The notes under the pieces are model-generated. The model did not search any database. It saw only the letters and a list, made by a program, of their open reading frames with translations, and was not told the origin of the DNA. Source: Nyssa sinensis (lineage: Eukaryota; Streptophyta; Magnoliopsida; Cornales; Nyssaceae). From it: a DNA stretch of 64,000 nt. The stretch covers positions 28,370,753 through 28,434,752 of the forward strand of contig CM018038.1 of assembly GCA_008638375.1 (NCBI GenBank). The letters are read 5' to 3'. This document shows positions 12,063 through 25,036 of this stretch, piece by piece (position 1 is the stretch's first letter; each line of letters starts with the position of its first letter). Both the position numbers and the translations under genes were made by a program.

Positions 12063-14267
12063 TCAAATGATTAAAAATCACGTAGGATCTACAAGCATAT
12101 ATTTTAACTCAATTTGAAAAAGAATATAGGAAGGCTTTAAAAATTCAATTGAGCATATTGAATAAATTTCCCAGAAATCACATTTGGCAAACTTCACCTT
12201 TCAAGCATAAAAATAATTTTGAGCTAAATTTTACCTAACAATTTGCAAAAAAGGGCATGATTTCATAGGCCAGTCATAATATAAAGAGACACTTCAATTT
12301 TGAGGCATATATATACACACACATGCATATAAAACAAAATACATAACTTTAACAGAAAGAATAACACTTTTCCTATCTCAGAATATCAAGTTGAACAAGT
12401 CTTGTGGGGAAGACATGTCCCAAAAACTACTTCCAACACCAATATTTTAGTTTTCTCCCACCTAACGTTTTCTTTATAGGGCTTGAAATGTGAGAGATGA
12501 GAAAAATCTAGGAAAAATATGGCAGTGTTTGGTTATAAATTTAAAAGCAGATTTTCCTATCTCACATTTTAAAAACTTGTTTGTTTAGTCCACAAAAAAA
12601 TAAAATCTTGAACTCAATCTTAAATCGATTATGAAAATCCTGAACAAAATCCCACTTTTCCTTTTTGAGCATATCTATTCGTATCTTCCACACACTTCCC
12701 AATACCCCTTCAATCACCACCTGTATATGCTCCTGTCTTGCTCTCTCTCTCTCTCTCCATCTCTCTCTCTCAACCCAACGCTCCTGTCTCGCTCTCTCTC
12801 TTCCCTCTCTCTCAATAAATTAATTTAAATTTATTAATTATCAAATTAAATTTCATTTGATCTGACAATGATATTAATATATATTATATTTATAAAATAT
12901 TATATTATAATATATATTATACATATAAAATATTATTTTATAATATGCCAAACTTATGATATATAACTTTAATTTTAAAAAATATTATATAATTTAATAA
13001 TTAATGTATGTTATATTAATGAATCAAATTTGTTAAATCTTGTTATTTTTATTAAATTAATTATTAAATTTGAATAAAATTAATTTTTTTATATCATATT
13101 TAAGTAAATGTATTAAATTCCGATCACATTTTTTAAGAATATTAAAAATTGTGAAAATGTAATTCAGATATAATTTGTTTCAAAATATTGTAACAAAATT
13201 TGTAATTAATTTTTTCAAAATTGTGAAAATGTATTTGGATATGATAATCTAAATTATAAAATAGTAAAAAAAATTAAAATTAATAGTTTGTCAATAGCGT
13301 ATCCCACGTTTTAAGATTAAAAATTTATTTTTTAAAATCTAAACAAATAAAGGGGGCCAATTTTTATTTTTAAAAAATATTATAATAAAATAATAAAAAA
13401 ATATAAATTTCATATATTTAAAAAATAAATACTCACCCCAAGCGAAAAGGACATTGATCTTAAATCCGTCAACTGTCTTATTCGTTGGGAAAACAGTTGA
13501 TCTTCCTAAATAAAGATCACGTAAGCCATGCCTTTTATTGGATGACCGTTTCCTATAAAAAAAAATAATAATAATTAAGGCTTACCAGTATATAATAATA
13601 ATTTTGAAAAAAAAAAAAAGAATTTGAATAGCTTGTCAATGGATCAATGTTGGATGTTTACCTGATAGTAATTTAGATAAAATTTTTTGAAAAAAACTTT
13701 AAAAAATTTTGTAATTAATTTTTTAAAAATTATAAAAATATATTTCGGTATGATAATCTAAATTTTAAAAAATAAAAAAAAATTAATTTCAAAACACATA
13801 TCCTGTAATTTGAAATTAAAAATCTTATTTTAAAAACATAACCAAACATAACCTACTTTTTTTTTATTTTTTTTCAAATTAATCAATCCAAACAATGGTT
13901 CAAATTCTAAGAAATTACTTAAAAACATTTCTCAAAAAATTTCTTAAAACTCTAACTTTAAAAAACTATTCAAAAAAAACCTATGATTTTCCCTTCAATT
14001 GATAGACTCCCAAATTTTAAAAAAAATTATTTAACCTCAAAGCTTCATTAATTCATTTTTTTACCCCAGAGCTAGTAATTTTTTTTAAATTTTACCCTTT
14101 TACTCTTTTATTATTAACCTTCAACCTTTTTAAATGGTTTTTTTTTTTTTTTTAGATTTTGATATTGGCTCTCTAGGTTGTGTACTTGTAAATTTTGGCT
14201 CACCTAAAACACGGCCTATTAACAAATTAAATTTGGATTAGATTAGGGGTGATTCAAATTGTATTCA
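12063..14267. other. Very AT-rich gene-free DNA with weak direct repeats
   Basis: No gene is visible. CT microsatellites lie at 12737-12815. The segments near 13150-13390 and 13640-13860 are direct repeats sharing 'tttgtaattaatttttt' and 'tatgataatctaaatt'. Runs of A and T dominate. Confidence 0.55.
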
Positions 14268-14276
14268 TTAAAAAAT

Positions 14277-14550
14277 GAGTAAATTATATTAATTTTTTTT
14301 AAGCTTATGATAATTACAAATAATACTTCTCTTATTTTTAAAATTATACTGCACCCCTATCAAAATTCTTGATCTAAGGGAGTTAATGGAATCGATTGTT
14401 TTACAAATTTATCCTTCATATTTTAATAATATTTTTAGTCAAAAAAGTAAAAAATATTACTTTCTTTTTTACTTTCTCCCTATCCTTCATATTTTAATAA
14501 TATTTTTAGTCAAAAAAGTAAAAAATATTACTTTCTTTTTTACTTTCTCC

Positions 14551-14589
<39 letters not shown>

Positions 14590-14994
14590 TCATTCACGCA
14601 GTCTCCCCCTCCATTCCCGATCAACCCCTATCCATTGCCCTCTCCGCCCATTCTGTCCATATCCGGTAAACGTCACCGGACGATTTTGTCACGAGCAAAC
14701 ATGGCATTTTTAGCCAAAAGATGACCCACGAATTCTGTCGATATCCTTATCCAGTGAGTCGCTCTCCCCTTTTTTCTCTCATCACACCTCCACCATTTTT
14801 TCCCAACTCGTCAACCGGGGCATAGGTCTTTAGTTTGAGGAGCAAGCTAAGACCCTCAAAGTAATTGGACTCTGTGAGCTTGGATATGGCGCCGGAAAAT
14901 GTGATATGATCGAGAGTTAGCGAAGTGATGCGACAAATGTTCTGGGTCCTCCCTTAACCTCTCTCTAAACACTATATGTGTGTGTATGTATGTA

Positions 14995-15026
<32 letters not shown>

Positions 15027-16228
15027 CCCCTCTAAATTTCTGTATGTGACTTGCACTTTCTTCCTAAACATTGCTCTGATATAGACCATCTTCAAATTCA
15101 TTTGCATTTCTCTCTTTGCAGTGACCACCATCAATTAGTTACATCCAAATTTCATTGGGATTTGCTTTAAATGGGTAAATCAAGTTCATGTACGACGTCA
15201 TCATATCTGTAAAAGTATGTGTAAATCTGACTAGATGCTTATAGAATTAGTTAAACCCATTTAATATTCTCTTTTTCTCTCCATTGTTCCTCAAGAATTT
15301 TTGTCAAATCAATTTTGGATTGTAGATTTGATTTCTTGGGTAATTCTAGTTAGACTAAATTGAAATACTGAGTTACAAATTGAATTGAAATATATATAGA
15401 TATACATATATGCTCTAGTTATATATCATAACTTTACCTCATTGGATGTTATTATTTGGAAAAAATAGAGTAACAGAGTGAGAGAGAGTGTTTAATTTGA
15501 GAGATGGAGGAAGGGACATAATTGATAATTCTCTAACAAATATGATTATTTGGAAGAAGGAAAAAAACGGAGATAGATGAAGATGATGGGTATTTTCTAT
15601 ACCCATGGATATATAGCATTTTATATATATATATATAGTTATATATACATACATACACAAATACATATATGGTCTCTAATTTAAACAACCCCTCTTACAT
15701 CCAGCTTTAGGAGCTTTCACTCTTGACTGGGAACGCATCGAAGTCTTGGACAAGTAGAGCGTTGAATGGTGGGGCATTTGAATTTATGGTGCCAAAACTT
15801 GATATTGGGAATCTCAATTATAATTTCACCAATGTTTTACAATTTGATTTGAGAGCCATGGTTTGCAAAAATTTATTCAAACCCAATTACAGAGAATGTT
15901 GAGAGAAAGTAATGGTTTATTGGATTAGAGAGAAAAAGTAATGGTTGAAGAATGTTGGAAAGTATAAATGGGCATTATTGTCATTTCAAAGGTGTGTTCT
16001 AAGGGTAATAGTGTCTTTCTCTCATTTAGAAGAAAAAATTGGTCATTTAAAAAATAAGATACATTGATGTCAGCAACCACCACCAGAGTCACTAACGGCT
16101 CTTGATAGTAAGGGGATAAGTTGTTACTAATATTAAAAAGTTAAGGGATACAATATAATTTTTTTAAACAAGAGGGGTATCATCTTACAATTGTCAAAAA
16201 CTTAAGGAGAGGTTAGTGTAATTTACTC
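14277..16228. mobile_element. Mutator-like non-autonomous element with about 90-bp TIRs
   Basis: The left end starts GAGTAAATTATATTAA. The reverse complement of the right end starts GAGTAAATTACACTAA, and the two stay alignable for about 90 bp through 'aagct/aagtt', 'acaatt/aattac' and the 'ctcttatttttaaaatta' region. Flanking 9-mers TTAAAAAAT (14268-14276) and TGAAGAAAT (16229-16237) match at 7 of 9 positions, as a decayed 9-bp Mutator-type duplication would. There is no transposase frame. The interior is a patchwork: a 71-bp tandem duplication, a TA microsatellite and a more GC-rich stretch (14600-14960). Confidence 0.55.
14410..14551. repeat. Perfect two-copy tandem repeat, period 71 bp
   Basis: Two head-to-tail copies starting 'tatccttcatattttaa' at 14410 and 14481 read as identical, so the duplication is recent. 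The 112-residue reading frame across it is an artefact of the repeat. Confidence 0.9.
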
Positions 16229-16237
16229 TGAAGAAAT

Positions 16238-18310
16238 TTATTATATTTGAAACTCCGGTAGATTTATGATTTTTTTTTCGATATTTGAATTTGTTAATTA
16301 TTGGGCCAAATTGGACTCAAACAATAAATTTTAATATATAGTATATAAAAATTATTATGTCATAATATATGTATATATAAATATATATATATATATATAT
16401 AATATGTAAAATTTAAAATATATAAAACTTAACTCAAATTTGCTTAAGAAAGTCCTTATATAATTTAAAATTTAATATGTTTTGAAATTTTAAAATAAAA
16501 TAAAATAATAAATGAAAATTCTTTTACACATTTTATATAATCAGATCAAATTAGTCTAATCTGCATATGATCTGTTCAACTAAAGAATATGTCGGATCAG
16601 ATCGGATTCATATCGAGATCTGATCCATCGCCTGCCTTATCCATATGACTACAGAAGTTTCTCAACTTCTATGGTCGACCAACCTTGAAAAAATCTAAAA
16701 AATTATTGTGTATTATTATATTCATGAATTACAAATGTTAGACCATTTGTCTACTATAACAGAATCTTCAAATTAACATTTCTAAGAGAAAAAGAGGTTA
16801 TAGAATAACACTAGTGTGATACTTGGTTGAGATGCAGTCTATCTGTTGGCATTCGAGAACATTAAGAGGTAATTTTATATTTTAATTGAGTATTTTAATT
16901 AGACACATGACCACGTACACTACATTCCCTCATTTTCCTATAAGAAATAGGTAAAAAAAAAATTCCCTAAACTTCCTAAAATAAATCAAGAGAATTAGTT
17001 GGTTTTAGGTAGGACTACTAATGAATTGGGCTTTGATTCGAATCAAATTTGAATTCAAACTATTTATTTAAATTTGGTATAAAGAATTTTTTCTAATGAT
17101 TTGATTTGAATCCAATAACTCCTCATGAGTTGAAGTAATTTCATTTGTGAATAGTCCAATTCAATTATATATAATATAATATATACATGTATATTAGATC
17201 TTTTAAATATTATTATTATATTTTATATAGATGATATAAATTATGGATAATTACACTTATTTCTCTTAGAGTTTTTAACAATTACAGACAGTAGTCCTAG
17301 AATTTCTGAAATAACATTGTCTCTCTTTCTAGTTTTAATATTTGTAACAGATTCTCTCTCCCATCAATGACTATTAATTGAGTTAACGAAAGTCAATGAT
17401 GTTAGCATAAAAATAGCCTAAAGTGCCAAATTTTTTACAAATAATACAAAGACAAAACTAGCCCCACAATCTACAATTAAATGACAGAATTACACCCCCT
17501 CCAATTTTTTTCTCCCCAATGCGTAACTGAACCGGTTTGGTTATGCTTTTTAAAATTATTTTATATTCTTGAATACAAAAAAAATACAGTGACTGTGCTT
17601 ACAAAAAAAAAAAATTATTTTCAAGAAATGTATTTGGTGAATTATTTTTGAAAAAAAAAATTGAATTGACCTAACTTTTGGAAAATGGAAACAAAAATTT
17701 TCAATATTTTAAAAAGATCAAATTTAAAAGAAAAAGAAGAGAAATCAAATTTATTAGCAAATGAAAACAATCCGAAAATATTAAAGTAACAATCTCAGTA
17801 AAAAAAAAATTACAGCAATATTATAAATCAAATTACTGGTTCCAAAAGAGATAAAAAAAAAAAAGTGTTTTGAGTAATGATTAACCCATTTATTAAACAT
17901 AAAACATTGTTGCACTTACTCACCAAAAAAAAAAACTCCTAAGGATTTTTCAGAATTCCAGTGCTTTTATTCACACATTTATTTTCAAACTACCATGACT
18001 CTTTGTGGTTGGCTGATACAAAAATTAAAAAAAAAATAACTATAATCCCAATCACATAGCTTACCATATAGATAACCCAGCCACATAGCCTATCCCACAA
18101 ATTATTTGGTCTACCATATAGATATAAGTATCTAGTTCCAACCAATCAATAAATCAAATGCAACACATAATCCAAATCAATCAGGAAACCAAGCACAGTG
18201 CACAACTACCAACACTAAATGCAACAAGCACACATAACATGTAATCCAAACCATCCTAAGTAATTTGAGCTCAAACCTCTCCTACTGTCCTTAAGTATTC
18301 GAAACCTAAA
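16238..18310. other. AT-rich gene-free DNA; possibly decayed internal region of a minus-strand retroelement
   Basis: No gene is found. The right part lies directly downstream of the primer-binding-site remnant at 18311-18322, so it should be internal sequence of the minus-strand LTR element, but no gag or pol similarity is recognisable. The left part has a dyad GGATCAGA..TCTGATCC at 16594-16627 and (TA)n tracts. Confidence 0.4.
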
Positions 18311-18322
18311 GCTCTAATACTA
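18311..18322 (-). other. Decayed primer-binding site (initiator Met tRNA type)
   Basis: The minus strand reads TAGTATTAGAGC. This matches the common plant retrotransposon site TGGTATCAGAGC at 10 of 12 positions, and both mismatches are transitions. It begins 3 bp beyond the LTR end at 18326, as expected for a minus-strand element. Confidence 0.6.
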
Positions 18323-19813
18323 TTTTGTCACGCTCTTGAACCACAAGGCTAGACTAAGAGGTCATTGGGATCCCGAAAGGAAGGTAATAGGACTAGTCCA
18401 TCCTAGTAAAGTGTATAAAATATATGACTTTTTTTCTTTAATTGGTTTCCTTTTAATTAGTTCTAGTTTGGTCTCATGATTAGACTTGTTCAATTCTCAT
18501 AATGGGATTAAATGAAATTGACTACTATCAAAATTACTACAACCATCTGTCAACAGGGTATAATATGGTAATATCCAAAGTTGACTCTAACAGTTCTTAT
18601 ATACATAACATATACATCAATGGTTTGAGAAGGGTATATGCACCCTTAATAAATACAACCGAATAAATACATTAAGGTAAACTCTACTAACACAATGATC
18701 TCCATCCCTCTTGTACTGCTGCTAGTAGTTGTCATCAATCAAGTTAATCCCTTACATTCCTATGAGTAGCAGGAGTGAGTCATAACGTTCAGTAGGGTTT
18801 CCAAAAACACACAAGTAAGCAATATACAAAAACTAATACAAGTCCGAAGAAGGCAATTCCTAATTTCTGGTATGCATCACAAGCACACAATAACAACATC
18901 CATTATTCACAAGTGTAGATAATTCAATCAATAAGATATGGCACCATTTCACGTGATATACTAATAATAACAGGTAGTTAGTATATATAAGGTCAAACAC
19001 AAGACATGAGTATATTCATACAAATCTTATGACGCACCTCCATTTCCTATTCAAAGTCATAGAAACAATATATATATATATATATATATATCCAGTAGCT
19101 ATGCAACCAGTCACAATTGCAACAAACATCATGAATAAACATTTCATAGTCCATTACTAAGTACAAGGATATACCACATGATCAACAGAATGAAAACATC
19201 CTCAATGCTATCAATCCATGACAAGAAGGATAAAGGATTCATTCAACTTATTACATTCTCTAAAAAATCTCAATCTCAATGATTATCCACCTAATTAGCC
19301 CCCGGTAAGCCTGAGTGCTTTATTGGTTAATAACTCGATGGAGACAAATGATCACCTCGCGCGGATTTACGGCTCGAAAGCTGATGGTAGACATTATCCC
19401 TAAAATAAATAGAACCCCGAGTAAAGCGATATCTCACCACGGTCAAGAGCACACAAAAGACATGACTAATTTTCATCCCAAATCCTTTCCTCACAAATTA
19501 TCTATTTCTAAAATTCCTAAGAATTAATCTCAAATCCATACCACACAAGGGTGCTCAATATCATCACACCCTTCAAATCTCACACCACTCAGATATATTC
19601 AAAAGTATGAGTAATAATAAACATCAGAGTCCACTACAATTGCTAATACGTTTGATACAAGATGTGTCTATCTATACATTTATGACAGAAATGTAAACAA
19701 CAATAAAATACAGCATGGTAATTACATTCACATTATAATATCGGGCAGAGGTGAAGCATTAGGACAACAATGATAATAGTCGTATTATAATAACTAATCA
19801 ATGATAAGGTATC

Positions 19814-19852
19814 CAACAACAACAACAACAACAACAATAATAATAATAATAA
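19814..19852. repeat. Compound (CAA)n(TAA)n microsatellite
   Basis: About seven CAA units run directly into about five TAA units. Confidence 0.95.
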
Positions 19853-20979
19853 TCATATCATATGAATCAAATGATATATATACAATGCCAACAAATTAAG
19901 ACATCACCCTAGTCCTAATCATTACCCTACTACAATGAGACACTACATGTGTCTTTCATAATGTGCATCAAATACCTTACTCACCCATTGTTCCATCTCT
20001 AGGACCACCCTTAACCCTTAACCCTTAACACTGAGGTATCTTGTCAAGGCTTAAGGTTCTCTACTGACAAGTTACATATTAGCCTACTCATTGGTACCCG
20101 TTAACTCATAAGGATATAAAAAATGTGTTCCCGGGCGTAAAAACCCCCCAAGGAGGCCATATCGCATTATTTCTAAATCATATGAATGTCTTTTAAACCC
20201 ATAAGGTTATTTTTATAATTTATCGGACAAGTTACATGTCTACCGAGATAATGTCCCACAAAACCGACTTAAAATCGAATCCAGAATGTCCAAAAACTTT
20301 AAGGATAGTCTTGTTGTATTTTATTAATTCTTTTAGATATTTTTTCCATGTCCAAGAGCATAATGGTAATTTTAAATTTTTATGTGGGACCAACCCCATA
20401 TCCCTGTTTAGTTAATCTGATGTCATATTTGAGTTCTTGACATCCAAAAATATTGAAAATGCCTATTCCGGATCTTATTTAGGCTTTTAATTAGTTAATA
20501 TAAGTCTAGCGATATAATCGTCATTTTATCAATTTAGGTGAGACCATCACTGGTTACCCATTCATCCAATTTAATCACTTATTTGAATTTCGAGCATCCA
20601 AAAATCATGGAATAGCCATTTTTGGATTTTTAATTAGTCATTAAATTGGATATGTGGGACCAACCTGGGTCCCCAAATGTCTAAATGGACCCGCCATTGA
20701 GTCTAGAATACCCAAAAATCGTTAGAATTTCCCTTCTTACATTTTATTTGCATTTAAAATTCAATATATTAAGGGAGGGGTATTTTTAAATTTTTTCTTC
20801 TTGAACCAGTTCAAGAGTAACGAGTTCAGAACTTGAACCGATTCAATTTTGAACCTTTAACCCAAAAACCTAGTTTTTCATATTTGAGCAACAAAACAGC
20901 CCTTAGCCCAAACCAAGATCCAACATGCGGTCCAAACCCACAACCTGGACCTACGACCCGATTGATTGACCCGGGTCAA

Positions 20980-22193
20980 TGATAACTGGTTAAAAAGTGC
21001 ATATTTATTTTGTTAACCCTAGATATTCTTGCACTTTTATTATTTTAATTTCTCCTAATCTATATGCATTTGCTAGTTAATTCTTATTTTATCTTTTTGC
21101 AGAGAAAGCTCGTCAAAGTTGATGATTTAGTGGTAGATTTGGAGCAAAAGGAGAATATTGGGCTTTGAAGTGCGAAAAGAAGTGGAAAACAAGTGATTTT
21201 GGGTTAGAAGAGAGGCTTGGTCCATATGTTGGTGGACCAGGGCCTATTTTAGCATTATAGGCTCTATTTTGGAGCACTTTAGACTCCCTTTTTGGGCCCC
21301 TAATGTCTACTTACGGGATTTTATGTTATTTTCCTAAATTCTTATTTTGTAAGGGTATTTTTGGAAAAAGGGGGATATTATTGTGAACTAGGGTTTTTGG
21401 AAAAGGGGGAGGCCGTTCTTGGAGATCTAGAAGAGAAGAAGGAAGAAGACAACTCTAAAAAGGAAGATGAAGAACTCCATGGCTATGGTGGTCTCCTCTT
21501 CCACTATCATGAGCTAAGTTCTCTCATTCGTAGGGTTTAGATGAAACCCTAGTCAAGTAATATTGTTTCTTTGTATTTTATTTTTGGGTTAATTAGTCTT
21601 GGATGTTGATTGTATAACGTTGGGATTTTATTAAAGCATTGATCGTATTATTCAGTTTCACATAATCAATTTCTGTGATTTTGTTTATGTGGTTATACAA
21701 TAGTAATATGTGTACATACATCAAAACCGTAGGACGAGTCATAACTCAGGAAAAACAAATTGTGACTATGACCTTAGAATTAGCGTAGACAATTTGTGTT
21801 GACCAAAGATGATTAGTGCTTAGGGTTTTGGTGCGTGATTTTCTTGATGATTGTATTGAGGCTTGTAGCCAAAATACGTCTTTTACATCCAAATTGAATG
21901 ACCCAAGAATTAATACAATTGAAGCTAGTTACAAGATTAGTGGTGGATTCAACACCCTATGAATTCTCTTTTAATTTGATTCCTCATTAATTCAGTTAAA
22001 TATTTGCTTTAAGTATAGTTTTCATTTAATTTTAGGAAAGAAAATCAACAACAATCAATCTTTGTTAATTTGAATTGAAATCAATCTCAACTTTGGTTTT
22101 TAAACAATTAACAGTCTCTGTGGGTTCGACCCTTACTTCTCTACTATACTAGTAGTTTAGTTTGGTAATTTGATTGATTTCCACGACAGATCA
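20980..22193 (+). repeat. Athila 5' LTR
   Basis: 1214 bp, starting TGATAACTGG and ending ACAGATCA, aligned end to end with 31841-33053. The boundary is fixed by the shared GTCAA target duplication and the primer-binding site six bases downstream. Confidence 0.95.
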
Positions 22194-22198
22194 ATTTT

Positions 22199-22216
22199 TG
22201 GCGCCGTTGCCGGGGA
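22199..22216 (+). other. Athila primer-binding site (tRNA-Asp type)
   Basis: TGGCGCCGTTGCCGGGGA lies 5 bp after the LTR end. This is the primer-binding site reported for Athila/Calypso-type plant elements, complementary to the 3' end of tRNA-Asp. Confidence 0.92.
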
Positions 22217-22510
22217 CTGTTGAATTGTTAAAAAATTAGTAGTTGATTTTTATTTTAATTATTTTATTATTATTATTATTAATTTTTTTTTTCTATTATT
22301 CTTTTTCTTTGTCTTTGGTGTGCAGCTATTATAAAAAGCTAAAGAGAAGCGGAGTTGATTGGAGCAAACGCGGGTTGGTACAAAAAAAAAATCATAAAAG
22401 AAGAAAAATTCTACCTACTTTGCAATCTATCACGGTGAAATCTTTCCTTTCTCTTTGCATTTTATTTTTGCTACAGTTGGTATATTTGATTGGATAGGTT
22501 TATTTGTTTT

Positions 22511-25036
22511 ATGTTTGGTCGCCGTTCGTGCAATCCAGATTTAGAAAAATTAGACCTCGAGCTCGAAAGAACTTTGAGAGCTTTTCGTGGTTTGTCTATT
22601 AAATCTGAAGTTTTAGGAAATCCTATTTCTATAGACATGGCTGATAATGGTGGACAACAACAACCACAGCCTATTAAGGCTCATTTTGTTCCTACAACAT
22701 ATACCAACCCTTCATGTATTCAAATACCTACTGTAACTGGGCATTATGAAATTGGACCCCAAACCATTCAGATGTTACCATCTTTTTATGGGAAATCAAA
22801 TGAGGACCCATATCAACATCTGAATGAGTTTTTAGAGCTTTGCACCACTGTCAATGTGCAAAATCTGAGTGAGAATGCTCTTAAGTTAAGGTTGTTCCCT
22901 TTTTCATTGAAAGATAGAGCCAAACAATGGCTCAGTTCTTTGCCTACAAATTCCATAACAACCTGGACTCAACTCCAACAAGAGTTTTTAAAAAAATACT
23001 TTCCTATAGGCAAAACCAATGATATGAGAAGAGCCATCACAAATTTTACTCAACTCGATGGCGAGTCTTTTCATGAAGCTTGGGAGAGATTTTTGGACCT
23101 TCATAGGAAGTGTTCTCATCATGATATCATGCGTTGGCAGTTGGTACAGAGTTTTTATGACGGTATCACAGAACAAAACCGTCAAATGATTGACTCTGCT
23201 TGTGGAGGGACTTTCCTCAACAAGAATCAGGATGAGGCATGGAATCTTTTTGAGACCCTTAGTGAGAATTCACAGCACCATGCCTCAGCAAGTCGGAGAG
23301 CTCCGCCCACCTCCTTAAGTGTCCCTAAAAGAGGTGGCATTTATGAAGTTGGACAAGCAGTGGATGTCCAAGAACAGGTTGCGGCGCTGTCTAGGAAGTT
23401 AGACCAAGTTTTAGCTAGGGGACAAGTTTCTACTTCTGCTCCTGCCACTCAAGAGGTGTGTGCTTTATGTTCATGCCCAACTCATTATATGTCAGACTGT
23501 CCCTTAGCCCCGCAATATCCAGAGTTTGTGGAAGAGCAAGTTAATGCTCTTCAAGGTTTTTCCAAACCGGGTAATGATCCCTATTCTAACCATTACAACC
23601 CGGGATGGAGAAACCATCCAAATTTTTCTTGGAGGCCTCAAGCCTCAAATCCTCCATTCTCCCAAAATTCAAGGCCAAATGTGCCTAATTCTTTTCCATC
23701 ATCATCCTACCGTCCTCCTCCTCAACAATATCAACAACCACCTCCTCCCCCTAGAAGTTCAGCTTTTGAGGACAAGGTGTTGAGTGCTTTGCAAGCTTTA
23801 GAATCAAATCATCAGTCTAACACTCAATTGCTTCACTCACATACTCAGTCCATCTCGAAGCTAGAATCCCAAATGGGACAACTAGCACAAGCTATGAGTA
23901 GAAGAGATGAGGGGCGTTTACCAAGTCAACCGGTGAACAACCCTAAAGGCCAATATGGGGTAGAGTCTTCCAACTCTAATGATCAATTTCATGAGCAAGC
24001 TAAGGCCATAACTACTCTTAGGAGTGGGAGAGTGGTAGATAACAAAGTTGAGTATAAGGCTGAGGGTGAATTGACAAATTCTTCTAAAAAGGATGTAGTT
24101 GAGAATGAAAATTTGCAAAAAGGGGATTCTTCATCCCCAATTGATCCTTTGAGTATTCCTGTGGCATCCTATGTGCCCAAGGCCCCTTACCCTTCCTGCT
24201 TGGCCGACCCTTCTCCTTTTGGGAAAAAGGGTACAAATATGGAGGAAATGCTTGAGATTTTTAAGCAAGTTAAGATTAACTTGCCACTTCTTGATGCAGT
24301 CAAGCAAATTCCTTCCTATGCCAAATTCTTGAAAGACCTTTGCACTCAAAAGCGAAAAGCTAAAACTCATGTGTTAAAGAAGGTCTTTCTGATAGAGCAA
24401 GTGAGCTCAATTCTCCAACACCAAACTGCACCTAAGTTCAAAGATCCTGGAGCCCCCACAATTTCTTGTGTCATAGGTAATCACATTATAGAGAGGGCGC
24501 TCCTTGACTTGGGGGCAAGTGTCAATTTATTGCCATACTCTGTCTATCAGCAATTTGGGTTAGGTGAGTTGAAGCCTACGACGGTGTCTTTGCAGTTAGC
24601 TGACAGATCCGTCAAGATACCTCGTGGGATCATTGAGGATGTTTTGGTGAAAGTAGACAAATTCTACTTTCCAGTTGATTTCCTAGTTCTAGATATGGAG
24701 CCCGCTCATGACCCTAAGCGTCAAATTCCCATCATCTTAGGTCGACCCTTCTTAGCTACTGCTCATGCATGTATTAATTGTCGAACTGGGGTGATGGATA
24801 TTTCTTTTGGGAATATGACTGTGAGGCTTAATGTTTTCAATGCTTCACAACAACCTCCACATGAGGAGGATTGTTTTTCAATGGATATAATAGATGGGAT
24901 AGTTGAGGAATCTCTCCCTCAAATCTTGATTGAGGATCCTTTGGAGAGATGTTTGACTTACTTTGATAGTGATGCTTTCGATATTGATGCTTCTATTGAA
25001 AAGTCAATTCATTGCTTGACTGTTCTCCTTCTATAG
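22511..25036 (+). CDS. Athila Gag-protease
   Basis: The capsid-nucleocapsid and aspartic protease part of the element's polyprotein. The frame stays open upstream to 22490, but the first true ATG is 22511, giving 841 residues. The middle of Gag has the retrotransposon capsid pattern (ending in RAKQWLSSL and later ESFHEAWERF). A CCHC zinc knuckle, C-x2-C-x4-H-x4-C, lies at about residues 318-331. A proline/glutamine-rich linker follows. The protease has the DLGAS active-site motif at about residue 670 and an ILGRPFL motif about 80 residues later. The frame ends at a TAG at 25034-25036 in the linker before reverse transcriptase. The next domain continues in another frame, so a frameshift near 25010-25035 separates them. 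Confidence 0.9.
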   Translation: MFGRRSCNPDLEKLDLELERTLRAFRGLSIKSEVLGNPISIDMADNGGQQQPQPIKAHFVPTTYTNPSCIQIPTVTGHYEIGPQTIQMLPSFYGKSNEDPYQHLNEFLELCTTVNVQNLSENALKLRLFPFSLKDRAKQWLSSLPTNSITTWTQLQQEFLKKYFPIGKTNDMRRAITNFTQLDGESFHEAWERFLDLHRKCSHHDIMRWQLVQSFYDGITEQNRQMIDSACGGTFLNKNQDEAWNLFETLSENSQHHASASRRAPPTSLSVPKRGGIYEVGQAVDVQEQVAALSRKLDQVLARGQVSTSAPATQEVCALCSCPTHYMSDCPLAPQYPEFVEEQVNALQGFSKPGNDPYSNHYNPGWRNHPNFSWRPQASNPPFSQNSRPNVPNSFPSSSYRPPPQQYQQPPPPPRSSAFEDKVLSALQALESNHQSNTQLLHSHTQSISKLESQMGQLAQAMSRRDEGRLPSQPVNNPKGQYGVESSNSNDQFHEQAKAITTLRSGRVVDNKVEYKAEGELTNSSKKDVVENENLQKGDSSSPIDPLSIPVASYVPKAPYPSCLADPSPFGKKGTNMEEMLEIFKQVKINLPLLDAVKQIPSYAKFLKDLCTQKRKAKTHVLKKVFLIEQVSSILQHQTAPKFKDPGAPTISCVIGNHIIERALLDLGASVNLLPYSVYQQFGLGELKPTTVSLQLADRSVKIPRGIIEDVLVKVDKFYFPVDFLVLDMEPAHDPKRQIPIILGRPFLATAHACINCRTGVMDISFGNMTVRLNVFNASQQPPHEEDCFSMDIIDGIVEESLPQILIEDPLERCLTYFDSDAFDIDASIEKSIHCLTVLLL

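Noticed and set aside
20008..20029. CCCTTAA repeats resembling telomeric DNA
   Set aside because: Only three units, and the unit is CCCTTAA and not the plant telomere unit CCCTAAA.
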